A stretch of 64,000 nt of DNA, taken from assembly GCA_022410635.1 (NCBI GenBank), contig JAJVDF010001207.1:210851-274850 (forward strand), in the 5' to 3' direction. Positions 26,342 through 41,300 of this stretch are shown here, piece by piece. Below the pieces are notes generated by a model. That model had not been told where the DNA came from and ran no database searches. It saw only the letters and a list, made by a program, of their open reading frames with translations. Each line of letters opens with the position of its first letter. The stretch's first letter is position 1. The translations under genes and the position numbers were made by a program. This stretch comes from Tretioscincus oriximinensis. Its lineage: Eukaryota; Chordata; Lepidosauria; Squamata; Gymnophthalmidae.

Positions 26342-29300
26342 TACCCTGCCCTATACCCAAAGGTCTCAGGGCGGCCAACAGTAAAACATCAATACAAAAT
26401 TAAAACAGTGTAAAACAATATCTAAAAGTAGGGACAGTGATTACTATTCTTCAGCCAAAGGCCAGGTAAAAGAGGTGTACAGTAGTACAGTAATTGTTGT
26501 TATTAGTTTAAAAGTTTTTTAAAATTGAATAGTTGCAAGGAGATCAACAAGAATTTATGTTGTGGGCAGTAACTCACAAATTACAGAAAGTTGTGTGATT
26601 CCGCCTGTAAAAATACAATTATAAAAATACATAGTAATTTAAGAATATATAAAGGAATGTGTTCCCCATATCAACCTGCTCATTCCTTAAGATCTTCAGA
26701 GGGNTATTATAAACAGGACAATCTGTGTTAAGTTGGCTGACCATGAATAAAGATTGTTTAGTATTGATTAGAAAATCCTCTTTTTGATCAAATGTGTTTA
26801 CATTGCTTGAGCATTTTAGCTGGAAATGGTTTCCANGTTATGGATCGTTTAAAACTAAAATAAAAATTCCACATTATAACTGTATATAATTTTGGCCAGA
26901 TTAAAATGATTGGGATCGAAATGAATTTGCTTTAATTATTTTTAAATATAAAAATCTGAAAATTTGGCTTTGTGAGTTGAATAAATCAGGAGGTGAGTTT
27001 GTTTTGTAGTTTTCACCTTGTCAGCCAACCAATGAGTTTTTCTGAGTGAAGCTTCCCTACCATATAAACACAGTTACTCTCAATAGGGAAGAACTGATTA
27101 CTTGTTTCCTTGATTATTCGCTCTGGCTGTTAATTTGTCTGTTAGAGGCAAANGATGAAAGCAGCTGTTTCCCACTGTACTTTCTGTATTGTCTCCTCAG
27201 CTGCCACTTTCAGTTGGTTGAGAAGGGGGTTGCCTTTTCGTCTCTCTCCCTCTTTTCCTTGGACGGGGAAGGATGCTTGTTTGTAAAATTAGGCTTTTAA
27301 AACCACGTAGGAGGACAGATTGAAAACATATGTTCAAATAATGTCTCCCAGGACCAGTTTACCTTTAATGATTCAGATGGTTCGGATTTTATGTCACTAA
27401 CAAAAACCACACTGCAAGTACAGGGGGAGATAATGGAAGAATAATGATATTGTATGCCCAGCAGAATCATTTGGGGTCTCCAGGGTTGTGCTCAGAAATA
27501 TATATCATCAGCTCTGATTTGAGATTGTAAGGTTCTGGATACAATCACTCCTTTGTCACGGGATTGCTTTTATCCTTGTGTCTCGTACATGTTTGCAAAA
27601 TTGTACACGAAAATAATAGCCATCTATTTTTTTCAGTTCAGCTCAGCTTCACTGCCATCTTTGCTCTGAACTCTTATTGTACTGTATCTATTTTGAAGAA
27701 TGGGCAATGCTCATTCCTACAACATGCTTAGCCCAATCTAGTAAGTAGGAAAAATGGGAAAGGGTATTGAGTCCACAAGGATAAAGTCCCAACAGCTACA
27801 GGGATAGAGTTTATTCTCTTTTTACCCTCCATACATATCAATTTAAAGCTGCCGTGTGTGAGTTCATATACAGTATATAATGAAAAAACACTGTACATGG
27901 TAAGGTCAGTATACTGAATTGGAGCATTATAAAATGAGCTTTCACTGACGGTAAATTGGACAGCAAGTACACTAGGAGCCTCCTTTTTCATATGCTTCTC
28001 TGACCTAAGGGAGGTTGCCAAGGTGCACCAGCTACAGCGTAAATGGACAGATCTAAGAAGCATCTGTNAGTTGTAAGTTAGGTTAGCTTGCAAGTATTGT
28101 GAGTGTGCAGGCATCAGATTTGTCTGTGAGAACCTTATAAAGCCTTTTGACCCAAACAGGGTGGAATGTTTGGGTAAAATAAAGGGGTCTGGCTTTATGA
28201 AATTTTTGACTGCAAACTGGGAACTTCTGTACCAATTTGATTTTTTAAAATTTCCCTTGGTCTGAAAAATCACTTTCGTCAGGGATAGGTGGTTGAAGAA
28301 TGCTGAAAGACAAGCCGTACTGCTTTGCCCTCTTGCTTCAGGAAGGACCCATTGCTGTAGTTTCACAACTCCTTCGTCCCATCCACAGGCTGCAGAAGTA
28401 CGTTTGCTATCTGCCTTAAGCTGCAGCTGAAGGTTCAGGCACTAGGAAATGGACAGTGGTTTGAATATGTCAGGGTAGATCACGAAGAAGAGCATTTTGT
28501 GGTCAGAACTACAAATAATTATTACAGTAAAGGTCTCATCTGTCATCATAGCCATTAATGTCTTTGAAAAGGACTTTCTAGGAGACAGTATTATGGTCCA
28601 AATTCAAGATCATCTTCATCATGGAATCACTTTTCCAGATAGTACTACATCCTCATTCATATTTCTTTTTTATATTTTGGAATTTCTGCGGATTGTATTT
28701 GTTTTAATCCAAGAAAGTAGCCTGCCAGAGCAAAACTTACAAGGAGTGCCAATTCTACACAGGTGACAACGTAACTAGGAAAAAGTAATACGATATCCTT
28801 CAATTTAAATATGAGTAATAAATTATCAACACAATGTAACACAGACCGTAAAATTTCATAAAGAGAATTTCACCGAAATGAGGAAGATAATAAAAATTAG
28901 GTAATTAGGAAAGGAAGCAGAAAATAAGTCCAGCAAAAGTAGGTTGCATAATCTTTCGTAGACACATCTCCTTCTTCAGATGCTGAGGGACTGATGACAT
29001 TAGTCCTAACATTAGTTCCTCAGCATCTGAAGAAGTAGACGTGTCTACGAAAGATTATGCAACCCATTTTTCTCCTGTTAGTCTCAAACTGCTACTAGAC
29101 CCTTTGCTGGACTTTCTACTAGACTAACATGGCTATTTCCCTGAAAAAAGAAAATAAGTCTGTGGAGAACACATTTGGAAAACTAATGTTTTGGTTACCA
29201 CAGGTTAGGAAGAAAAAGGAGGAATCTGTTTTTTTTAACCTCACCCTTCTCACCCAAAGGGACTTGGAGCTGCTTACAAGGTTAATTTTCAACCGAAGGC

Positions 29301-32300
29301 TTACATCTATTCTATCTTCCCCAGCACACTGGTGCTATTAATCTACTTGAAATGTAGATTGCAAATCTACTTTCCTTCAAACAGCTGAGTTTGTTGAAGC
29401 TAAGGGCAGCAGAGTGTGCTCACTCTCTCCACACCTCACACAGGGCTTCAAGAATAGATCTCTCAATAAAGAAACTGTCTTTTAACCTCTGCACCATTCG
29501 TGCCTCACCTAGGATATTGAGGAACTGGAAAAGGTGCAATAAATGGCAACAAAAACACTTCACAAATGAAATCAGTCTGTTACATCTGAATCTCTAAAAC
29601 TTTGGAAAATGGCATTAAAGAGATGGTCTGACTGAAGTATATAAAATAATTCATCGGGTGGAAAAGATGGATTGAGAAGAATTTGTTTCTCTGCACAACA
29701 ATAAAAGCAGAGGGTATGCTGTGAAGCTAATGAAGAAGATAGGATAGACAAGTATTTGTTTTCACCCAGAAGATCATTGATTTATGGCATTTACTCCAGA
29801 TGAGGTAAGAAAGAGTTAATATTAATTCATGGAGGCCATGAATTAATCAATCGATATCACTCCAAGTTGCCAAGAGTGTTAGGCTAGACAAGTGGAAATA
29901 TTTTTTCATCCAGAAGTTCTAATCAATTTACTAGCAGAAGAGGTGGTGGTAGGAACCAGCCTGGGTGGTTTTAAGAAAGAGCTAGTCAAATTTATGAAAG
30001 ACAAATATCAATGGCAATTAGAATTGATGCTTAAATATTGTCTGCAGCTTGGAGAGACAAGTAGAATACCTCTACAATGTCGTTTGTAGAAAGTCAAGAG
30101 AGAATGAAGCTTTCATCATTTTCTTCTGCTTGAAATGCTCAGTAGCTGCTGGGCCATGATGCTGGACTAGATGTATTGTACCTGGCTTAAGCAGGGCTCG
30201 TTTTTATGAAACTTCTCTCCTGTGTGTGCTTAAAATTCAGACATAGGCCTGGTATATTTCTTTCTTCACTGCCAGTTAGAAGCAGATACAATTTCAGGGG
30301 ATGGGAAGGACTTATGCCTGAGACTCCAGATGTCTCTTGCCAATCAGAGTATGCAATACAGACAAATCAGTTTCCTGCTTTGTAGATTGATGCCTTAGCT
30401 TTCTATACCTACATGTGCACAAGAGAAAGATTGTACATAAGACAATTATGCTATATAATAAATTAGTGCAGGATATTTTCTAATATTTCATAGACATGTC
30501 AATAAATTCATCACAGGGCATTTTATGGCATTTAGCTATATAGGTTTAAGGGACCTTGGAGANCAAAAATATGGTATGTTAACTCTTTGGGGGGGAAGAT
30601 GAAAATAAATAAAAAAACCTGTTAGAATTTGGGATATATTTTAATTACTGTTCTGCAATATAATACTACTTGTTTTATTTTTCAGGTGAAAATCCTTTTC
30701 CAGAACGACAGTGCAAAATTACAAGCAGCTCTTTCTAGCAATTTGAAGAGTGCAGTTACAGCTGCCTTTCTCATGCTACCAGAAAGCTTCTCCGAAGAGG
30801 AACTTTACATGAAAATTGCTGGGATTTCTTACTCTGGTTAGTATTATTCTGGATTTGCTTGGTATGGATTAATTGTAGCAGTAGGTTATCTGCATTAAGC
30901 AGGTTGGACAGCTTTTAGAATAAGGACAATGCAATGCAGGAGTAAAGTATCTGTATGTACTCCCATGCTTAGATCCTGTCTACATGTGGATTCACCATTT
31001 CTTAATCTGGAGCANATAGTATTTGTACAGATATGGTACTGATTAATGTGGTCTACCATAATTCTGGATTAGATATTAATCTGATCTGGATTACCACTAG
31101 TCCCATGTAAACGTGGACTTCTGAGTCCTTTGAATGAGGTTACTAGATATGTGTATAAAAGGCTTCCCATTACATTTTCAGAGCCACTGGGCCAAAGGTG
31201 AGACTAAAAGCATTTTCATAAACAAATGAAATACAGTTGAATATATTTGCCTCATAAACCAAATCTGCAAAACATAGAAAATCCATAGAAAGATTACCAT
31301 TATGTCAGTGAAACTGGAATTTGAGATCAAAGATGGATCTTTAAACCCGGAGGGTAAGAAAGAGGAGCTATAGCCATTGTCAGATGAANTGGAAACACAA
31401 TTTGGTTGATAGATCTTTTCTCAATCCATAACAACTTTATATTGGAAGCCTTGATGGCACAGCCTGACTGAATACATTATGCTTAAACAAGGTAAGAAAA
31501 GCCTAGATTTTTACTCTGCTCGAGTAGGCTAACTTGTGTCCCAGGTTGNGTTTTGTTTCACAAGGCACATATGGTAAACCACAGAAATGATGGTGCATGT
31601 AATATTTCTGATACATCTGGTCCAGAAATTACATACAGTTATTAGCAATTTTGTTTCTATTCTTGAACCACGCATAAATGGTTCTTTTCTATTTTTCTAG
31701 GTCGTCGCTTATTTTTGTTTTCATCTAACTAGGTTTCCTTTTTGTGGAATGCTTAAATGCAGAAAATATTATGATCAATGGATTCTTTTCCCCAAATCTA
31801 TTTGCTGCTGTATTTTCTGGACTGAATTTTGAATTCCAGTGTCCTATAAAAAAACCAAAACTATTTCACACCTGCATGGATTACAACCACTTATTCTACC
31901 AACGTATGCTTTTTGCGTTGCTATTAATGTCACTTTTATGAGACCCCNTTGTCCCACCTGCATATAGACGTTCTGTCACTCCTTTTTCTTTCATGGGATG
32001 ACTTAGAAGCATAAAATTGAGCCTTATGTTTTTATGCTGGATTGAGCCATAGCTCTTATCTCACACTGTGGCCGACCAATTGCTTCTGGGCATTCTCAAG
32101 TGGAAGACAAAGAGCAAAACCTTCAGCTGTTCATGANTCCCTGGTATATATCCCTCTTACTCTTTCAGCAGACCTACAATCTATGCTGGTAACTCTGCCA
32201 CTGGCTCTCCTTGAGCTCCCTTTGCACTGTTTCTTTCGCTGATTTAAAAGCTGTACGTTTTTATAAAGGAATTAAGAGGGAAACAGCTATGCTGTGTCAA

Positions 32301-35300
32301 TCATGGTCCCCAGAATGATATTTTTAACGATTTGGTAACCATTTTCAGGTTTACATTTTCTGGGGAAACAAAGAGTGAGGATCTTTTTAAAAATAATTTA
32401 GTGACTTCTGGATGTATGAAAAGCCTATGCATGTTTTAACAAAACATAGTCCTTGACTACATTCTACTCAAGTCCTCCTGTTTCCCATTGACTTTAAAAC
32501 AAGACTTATTTAATGAAGAAAATTTTAGTCAGTCTTCTTGCTTATCTGGGAGTTAAATTATGGCTAAATATCCTATGGCTGAAAAGAATGACAATTACCA
32601 ATGAACTTCACCCTATTTTAGATAAGAACGCTGCTCTCTCAAGAGCTCTTGGTGGTAAACCTTTGCTGGCTTACAAATAACCACCCAGCCTCAAACAACT
32701 CCTCACACAGAGGACACAGCACACGGATGGAGAAATGGGAACTAGACCCTGCCACAAACCCAGATGTCAACTCTGCTCACACATCCACCCTGGCAATGTC
32801 ATCACGGGACCTGATAACACCACTCACAATATTAGAGGCACTTTTACAAGCTCATCTTCTAATATGGTGTATTCCATTTTCTGCAAACAATGCCCCTCTA
32901 CACACTACATTGGGCAAACAGGACAATCCCTACACCAGAGAATAAATGGACACAAATCAGATATTTGAAATGGCAACACACAGAAACCAGTTGCTGAACA
33001 CTTCAACCTTCCAGGACATTCTATCTCAGACCTCAGGACTGCAGTTCTTGAACAAAGAAACTACAAAAAGATTTGAATGGGAAGCAGCAGAACTTGAATA
33101 CATTCATAAGTTTCAGGCCATCAACAAAGGACTTAACAAAGATAATGGTTTCCTGACCAGTTATACATTTTTATGACACCTGTTAAGTATTTGATTTATT
33201 TACTATCAGACATTGCCTCTTGTTGCCCCAGAGAATTTTTCACATGAGAGGATTAGGTTCTGCTATTTACCTGTTTTTCCTAGCCTGGAGTTCATACCCC
33301 ATCACATTTTCATATGCTTTGTCATCTCCCATATAGTTTTCTATAAATACCTGACCCTGACATTAGTCCCTTATCTGAAGAAGACGTGCCTACAAAAGCT
33401 TATGCCACCCACTTTTTAAAAATAAAATAAATGAAGAATTTGCCAGATGAATCCATACTTTTCTTAGATTAGATACTTTCAATTACCTTTTTAAAACTGT
33501 AAATGAGGTTATGTAAATGTAGTTAAATGTGTCTCACGTAGATGTAATTGTCTAAGAAGAGATGGGAATTGTCCCACAAGCTTATGACTCTTCTCCACTT
33601 TCAGTTTTGCACTCAGGTATGATTAGCACGGTGTCTGTCGTAATGGTTTCCCTGAGAGGAATTAGCTCCCTAATAATTANCTATGTGGATTGTCTGCGTT
33701 TCTGTTGATTCTTGGTTTGTTGATTTCTTAGGTGATTTCAGAATGATCGTTGGAGAAGACAAGTCAAAAGTTACAAATATAGTGAAGCCAAACATGTTGC
33801 ATTTTCAGAAGCTTTACAGTAACATATTACAGGATTGCCCACAAGTCGTGTATAAGCATCACCTGGGTAGGCTAGAGGTAAGCGATTGTTCTCATATTGT
33901 GTCTGTGGATATGTACTCTTCTTCCACAANTCCATAAAGTATTTTTTTCAGCCAGAGGGTCATTGGTCTATAGAATTTACTTCCTTAAGAGGTGGTAGTA
34001 GCTAGCAGCCTGGATACCTATAAGACAGGACTACACAAATTCATGGAAGCCAAGTATATTAATAGCTCTTAGGATGGAGACCTTGAAGTATAGAGTGGGG
34101 TATAAGTATAAATTAATAAAATTAAACCAATAAATGTATTTTGCATTGGATAATTCAGTACCCCCCAGATATGCTTTGAGAAGCATCTAATCTATACATA
34201 TAATTTGATAATTCTACCATATATAAAATATAAAAGTGGATACTTTTTTGTCAGGCAAGTTTTTAATTCTAGTAAGCATTAGTAAATTTAAAAGCATTAT
34301 TAGATTTAAAAAATAGTGCCAGATTCAAATTTACACAGGCNTTTCTTTCTCAAATAGAATGAGTTTATCTGAAATCCATAAACTAATCCCAATAATAAAC
34401 TAAGCCCGTACAATATTATTGGTTGATTCTCCAAATGCAGATGTACAAGTGTGATGCTGTTCAGCATTTAAGTAGGATATCACAAAACATTTTTGTAAAT
34501 CATCCCTGATGAGTAACACTATTCTGTTACTATTCAATGTAGACTTTTTAATTATGCCTCTCAGCATTGGCTGCTTGTGTGTTTGATACCAGTGCTTTGC
34601 TTGTCAAGGATATGGTTAATTGTAGATTTTTCCTGGGATCCACTGGAAATTGAACACTTGTGCTTATTTGCATTGGGTCTTTTTTGTGATTTAATCCTAG
34701 AATAAAGGCCTGCCACGTGCATGCTGGTGCATGCTACAGCAGTCCCCATATAGAATCTGCCTTAGATTGCACTAACATATGGATGTTGAATGCCTTTTCC
34801 AGGATATAATGTGGAATAAGACCCAGTATATAAAGGCCTTGTAGCTCTCTTCTTTTTAATATAGATCTCATGCTCTTAGGGAAAATAGCCTCAGAAGGCT
34901 GTATCTTTACTAGGTGGAGCAAAGGATTAAACAAATCTTTACCAAGAAATAAGTTCCCTATTTTGGGACCCATTTCTATTCCATTTCTTTTAGAGGGGAA
35001 TCTGAGCTCTGAGCTACTTTTCAGTTGCTATGGCAATTCTGGCCTCTGGTATCTGTAGACCAAATACTTAATAGGAACCCAAGGTATATGGTTGACTCAC
35101 ACACTGCTATGCAGGTCCAGTCTTTGCAGAACCTAATTAAAGGGGATGGCTATAAGCAATGGGAATGTTCTTTGCCTGAGGTTCTAGAGAATTTCTTGTC
35201 AGTCAGAGCGAGTACAATTGAATTAGCTGGTTACATAACCTGACCCTGTTGTTGTTTTTCCCACGTAATTATGACTCTACCTTTTATGGCAAAGTAAGTC

Positions 35301-38300
35301 TTAGTTTACCAAGCCTGGCTACTTAGTTTTATATCAAAATCATTCAAAGTTGCCAAAAGAAGATCATCTCATTTTTCTCTATTTTCAGATAGACAAGAGT
35401 CCAGAAGGTCAGTTTGCACAGCTAATGTCTTTGCCAAGGACCCTGCAGCAACAAATAACGTATCTCATAAATCCTCCAGGGAAAAACAGAGATGTAGAAG
35501 AAATTTTATTGCAAGTTGCTCATGACCCTGACTGTGGAACAGTGGTACACCAGGGTAAGTTAACTGGAGAATGATAAATAAATATGTAACAAATAATTTA
35601 TCTTTTATTTGGAAACTACAAACTTAAAGAGAGCTGAAATTTGGAATNTTATTGTACAGGGGAGGTTCCAGTCCAGAAAATGACCACTTTATTTTTATTC
35701 ATTTGCATTTCTATATCGCCTTATACCCAAAGGTCTCAAGGCAGTTAACATTTTAAAAATCAGAATCAACGTATTGTAAGGAAGCGAGTTCTGTTTTTTT
35801 TAGCCAAATGCCAGGTCAAAGAGGTGCATCTCTTATGTGAGTTTGTTCTAGAGAAGGTTGTTTCTTAGGGCAACTGGAGGTCGGATTTTGTTTCTGTAGG
35901 TATGATTGATTGATTGGGGGGGGGAAGAGGTTCAATCAATCAATCTGTGCCCATTAGCCTTGATACCACTAGTATTAGTTAAAAATAACGGCTTCAAAAT
36001 ATTGTTTAATTNAGCCCAGAAAAATGGTTGTGCCTCCTATGAGTTCTGTGCTCCTCATTGATGTCTCTGGATTCATATGCCAAATGCTTTGATTTCAAAA
36101 GCATTCAGAGGTATGAAGTCTATCTAATGCCCACGAGTGAAGAGTGCTGTCCAAGCAATCTGGGCTTCCATAATATCAAAGCAGTGCCACAGGCTTATCG
36201 ACTTTGTACCACGCCGCAGTCACAAAGTATTGAGTGCATATACTGTACATACTTTTCAATAAGCTAAAATTTATGTGTGAAAATTCATTTTAATTGGTTT
36301 TATATAATCTAATTTCCTGAGATACTGATTTTTTTGGCTTTCGTTATCAGTAAGCCATAATCATCAACATTAAAAGAAACAAACACTTAAAAATAGGTGA
36401 CACTGTGAAATAATACAAGTTTCACTATTTTAACTGAATTATTAAAATAAATTAACCTTTCCGTGATATTCTAATTTACTGAGGTGCACTAGTATGTGAA
36501 TTATAGCCTGATCCAGCAAGATTACTGTTATACTTAAAAATATGCTTTTCCCTTTTCACTTCTTCATTTTGTGGTCCCAGTCCACTGATTACCAGTGTAA
36601 AAAAGGCTAGTGGTGTAAAAGCTGAAGAAATCAGCAAAGATTTGATTGTACCCTTAGTGTGTACAGACCTAATACTTTATTGTGCAGGTTTCCCCTGCAC
36701 AATAAAGAGGCCTTCAAGAATATTTGTGCAAGTGTATGTTTTGAATATATTAAAATCTTTGAATTTTTAAAAATATTATTAGTAAATGAAAATCAACAAT
36801 ATAGNGTGAAATTGCCAGCAAATTGAACTGTCATGCTGGTTTTATTGTGTTTCTGAAAAATATTTATCTTGTAACCCCCCTTTTAAAAAGCTTGGTAACA
36901 TCTGTTTTTGTTTATCTCCCTTCTTTCCCTCAGGCATTTCAGGAATTGTGAGATCGTCTAGTGTAATTCAGAGTGTTAAAACCACCCTAACAGCTGGTAA
37001 GAGCATGTGTATCTGCTTCTCTCAACAGCTTAACTTGGAGGCATGTAACGCATGCAAGAGTAATGTTGTTGGATAAATTAATAGCAATGGTTTTGAATAA
37101 TCTGATCATAAAAATGACCAAAAAGCCTGTTCATTAAAAGGCTCCAAGGTGCATGCAGTTGGGGTTTGAAAATATGAAGGCTAGTTAGCTGAGGGAATGT
37201 CCCACAAGAGATTCCTACCTATCTCTGAGTTCATCCATTTTGCTAAACTTCCTGCCCTTCTCTGCTAACAAAGCTGCACTATACTCTTGAGAGTCTGTTA
37301 AGTAATGTTATGCAACCATTGGTTGTGACTTTGACAAACCAGAGTTCAGGACATCAAATTAGGTGCTAATTTAGATCCATGTTTATTTCCATACTTGTGA
37401 TCATTTTTATCTCATAAATAGTATTGATTTTTCAAAGCTTCTCTTGAGAGAAACATATCAAAAGCCCAAGTCGGAAAATTAGCTTTTATGGAAGCAGAAT
37501 TTATTGACTGCAATATCACCAGCAAAATGAGGGCCTCCAGGAGCTGAAACTAATTAGTGAACATGAATATCAACATTTCTAACCTCATAAACTGTAAAGT
37601 AACTCTATTTTCATAATTAGCTCAAGCTGCTAATATATTCAGAAATATTTGTGAAATTGTCTTTTAATAGGAGGACTGGAGTGTGGTTCACTGTGACAGA
37701 AGANTTATCTAATGTTAGCATTACTTTTCCCTATTAAGTTTCAAGTTAGAATCATTTCTGGCCAAGAAACGAATGTGGGACCTAATATTCTGTACCTGTG
37801 TTCTGTTATCATTATAACTCTCATTTTCATATGACATGAAAACATAGCTGAACGTAATAAGGGCTTTTCACTGTTGATCTGTTATGAAGTGTGTTGGAGG
37901 AGCTACCTGATGCAAAGAACAAATCTCCACATGTATGATTTACTCTGCAGCTTAGATAATACAAAACTATCATTTAGACACCATAAGTTAATTTGGCAGA
38001 CTTCTAGAGGAAGGAATTGAGGACTTCACCGAATTTAGTCCAATTGTAAATGTCAAAAGTAAAATACCTCTTATCCAGAAATATACAGAATGCAGGCGCC
38101 AGAAGTTTCAGATTGTTTTCCAGGATTGTGATTTGTTTATGTTTCCATATAGATGATACAGTTGCTCAGCCAAATGTTTTTGAACCAAAGTCATTTTTCT
38201 CATTTTGGCATTTAAAATTAGTCTATATGAATTGTAACAATTGAAGTACTGCAGCTGGAAGATTTATAGTTGCACAGTTTCTTTTATGGTTATTTTTACC

Positions 38301-41300
38301 TAATATACCAGTGTTCTTCACCATTGCATTTTAGATACAATGAAATATTATTTTTAATTTATATATTATATACCAGCAGCATCTCATAACTATTCCAATA
38401 TAAGGTAAAGGCTNTCATAGCCAAGCATAGATAAAGCGGGGAGCAATCTTGTGCTAAAGCAGTATTCCTTGCTCAGTCCCTAGCCTGGGATGATGTTGAA
38501 CTAAAAATCTAGTAGACAAGTTGAGTTAGATCCGTCCCACTGGTCCAACCCATCGAGGTTTCACTACTATATAACAGATCAGTTCCTTTATCTGTAATCA
38601 AAATGAGAATTTTGTTATCAACTGACTTGATTTTTAGCAATAAAAGTATTTTGAAAGCCATGTCACTTGCTGGGAAAAGTGGAACTAGGTGAGTTGATAA
38701 TACCTAGCCACTTGGACCATCTGGTACTATGATTTCTCTGCCTCCTGCTCTCATCATTCCCAATCTTCAGCCACTGCTATTGGANTACAATCATTCTTCT
38801 TTTTCACACCACTTAAAAAAAAACTCAGCATGCTTAATACATAGAGGTTATAGACCAGTGGTTCTTAACCTTTCTAATGCCGTGACCCCGCAATACAGTT
38901 CCTCATATTGCAGTGACTCCAATTTTGGTGGCTACTTCAAAACTGTAATTTTGCTACATTTATGATTTGGAATGTAAATACCAAATTATGTATTCTCATT
39001 GCTACAAATCAAACATAATTTAAACATAGTGATTAATCACAAAAAAATATTTAATTATATGCTGAGAAATATTTATTACTAATTCCAATAAATAATATTT
39101 CACCATGGCATAGCATGGGTTTAATTATAACAATGGCTTTAGGTGACCCCTGTGTTTTGGTCGTTCGACCCCCACCAGGGTCACGACCCACAGGTTGAGA
39201 ACCGCTGTTATAGACCATTAAGTAGGGCTCGTTTTTACTCTCCCCACAGTGGCTTCTCTATGTCCTTTATAGGCCACTCCTGTTATTAATAAGACCAAAT
39301 GGAACCCTTCCTGAGTGGAAACCTTTCCTTTAGAGTATCCACAGTGTCACAGATGTAGATGTACCAACAAAGCAGCTAGTAGCCAAGCAGAATTGGCTCC
39401 AAGAAGAGCCTGGAAATGAGCCTGTCAGTACCAAACCTCTCTTAGGAATTTAGAGGCATCCTTCTTTTCCAAGCACAGCTTCTAAATATAATAGTAAATT
39501 TAAAATACTTAAAACAACAACACTACTTGTATTTTCTTAAAATAACAAAATGCACAAAAAAGCCTTCACCTGGCACTGAATGATAGGACCAAGCAGCAGG
39601 TTTTTATAGCAAGATTAGGTGCTCCCACTAAGAAAGTTTCTTCTCTGGTGTTCTTCTGTTGGTCTTCATTTGGCAGAATCATACATAATCTGTAACTCTG
39701 CATAGGTACAGATATATGGGGTCCAGGCAGTCTTCCACAACATTGGGCCCTCATACTAGTACCATTTAGTTAGTTACTCATAGTCACACACAAATACTAC
39801 CAAGAAAATTGATTGGGTAATCATTTGCATACAGTGAAAATGAACTCTGTGCATTTTTTATTCTTTTCTTTTCTTTTAGTAATGTTTGTGTTCGTTAAAT
39901 TAAATGGAATTCACTTCATTTTTATTTATATTTGTAAACTTGCAACTTAGAGATGTTTAAAACATTTGGAATTGAGTTTTAAGTACAATGCAACATTTCA
40001 GCAATTTAAGATACAAAAACTAAAGCCAGTCAAAGGTGGGTGTTTAAATAGAGAAATGCTTGGATGGGCAAAAATATTTTTCACTTTTTAAAACATTGAA
40101 AGTTTATGCAATAAAACTACTGTAATACTGTTGCAAACAAGACCTGTAGATACATAGATCAGACCGGTGGATCTCTAGAGTTGTTGGCTTGAAGTGAACT
40201 GAACCTTCAAATATCCAGGCCTATAGTTCTTTAAAATTTTGTAAGTGAAGACAGTTTGAATTGGCCCAGGTACACAACTGGCAGCATAGGTTTATTGTGT
40301 GACAATTTTCCAAAAACCACAATAGCTCCACCACTCTGCATTACCAGCCATCTCCACATCATCAAAGGCATTCCCATGTGGCACATAGGCATGCCTAGTC
40401 ACTCCCACCATATGTGCTTCTAGTGTCAGTTCAGATATAGGTTTTACCCCCAAGGCACCAATCAGGTCTTGTAGGGGGATTACCCGCTTGCCTGTAGCTT
40501 AAAACCAACTCCCACACCTAACAACTTGCCACCCAAACAATTTGTCTTTACAGGATTCAGCCTCAGTCTGTTGACTGTCAACCAGTCTCTCACAGGTTCC
40601 AACACTTGTGTTCTGGCTCAGATGTTAAAAAGAGATAAAATTGGGTGTTACCTGCACACTGACAATACCTGAATAAATGCTCTCCAGCTTCATATACATG
40701 TGAAAAAATGTGTAAGCCAGCACTGAACTTGTGGGACCCCACACCTTGATTGCCATGGGGCCAAACAACCTTATAGCACTAGTTTCTGAGCTTTCAGCCC
40801 TGTCCAGATGCTTAAAAGAAAACTTTCCTGGAGGCAAAGAATGTTTATAATTGCCATACAATAAGAATAGAAACTGGATCACACCTATGTTTGGTCAAAT
40901 TTGTTTTGAACCTCCACATTCCTCTCTAGCTGTCTTACTGCCCATTTCATAGTCCTATTTCCTCAATAAACTCAGGAGCCTTGCAAGAATGAGCTTAAAA
41001 GAGCATCCCAAGACAAATTTGAGTCTTGACATCAAAGCAGTAAATAGCCAACCAGGATAAGGCTATTGTACAATACACAAGGCATTCCTTATATTTTAAG
41101 GCACATCTAATCACAAGCATTTTCTCCTGACTTTTGTAAATTGCCTGTGCCAACTCTTCATAAGAGGAGCTGTGCTGAATCATCTATAGCCAATCTAGTC
41201 CAGTGTTCTGTCTTACATAATGGTCCACCAATTGTTTTATGGCAGCATCAAGCAGAAGAAGGACAAACCCTCACCTGTTCTTGACTCTCTGTAAATGGTA

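Noticed and set aside
27728..28366. Longest open frame in the window (212 codons, minus strand) inside TAMM41 intron 3
   Set aside because: No recognisable domain, no splice or promoter context, contains an N, and lies antisense in an intron of a different gene; chance frame.
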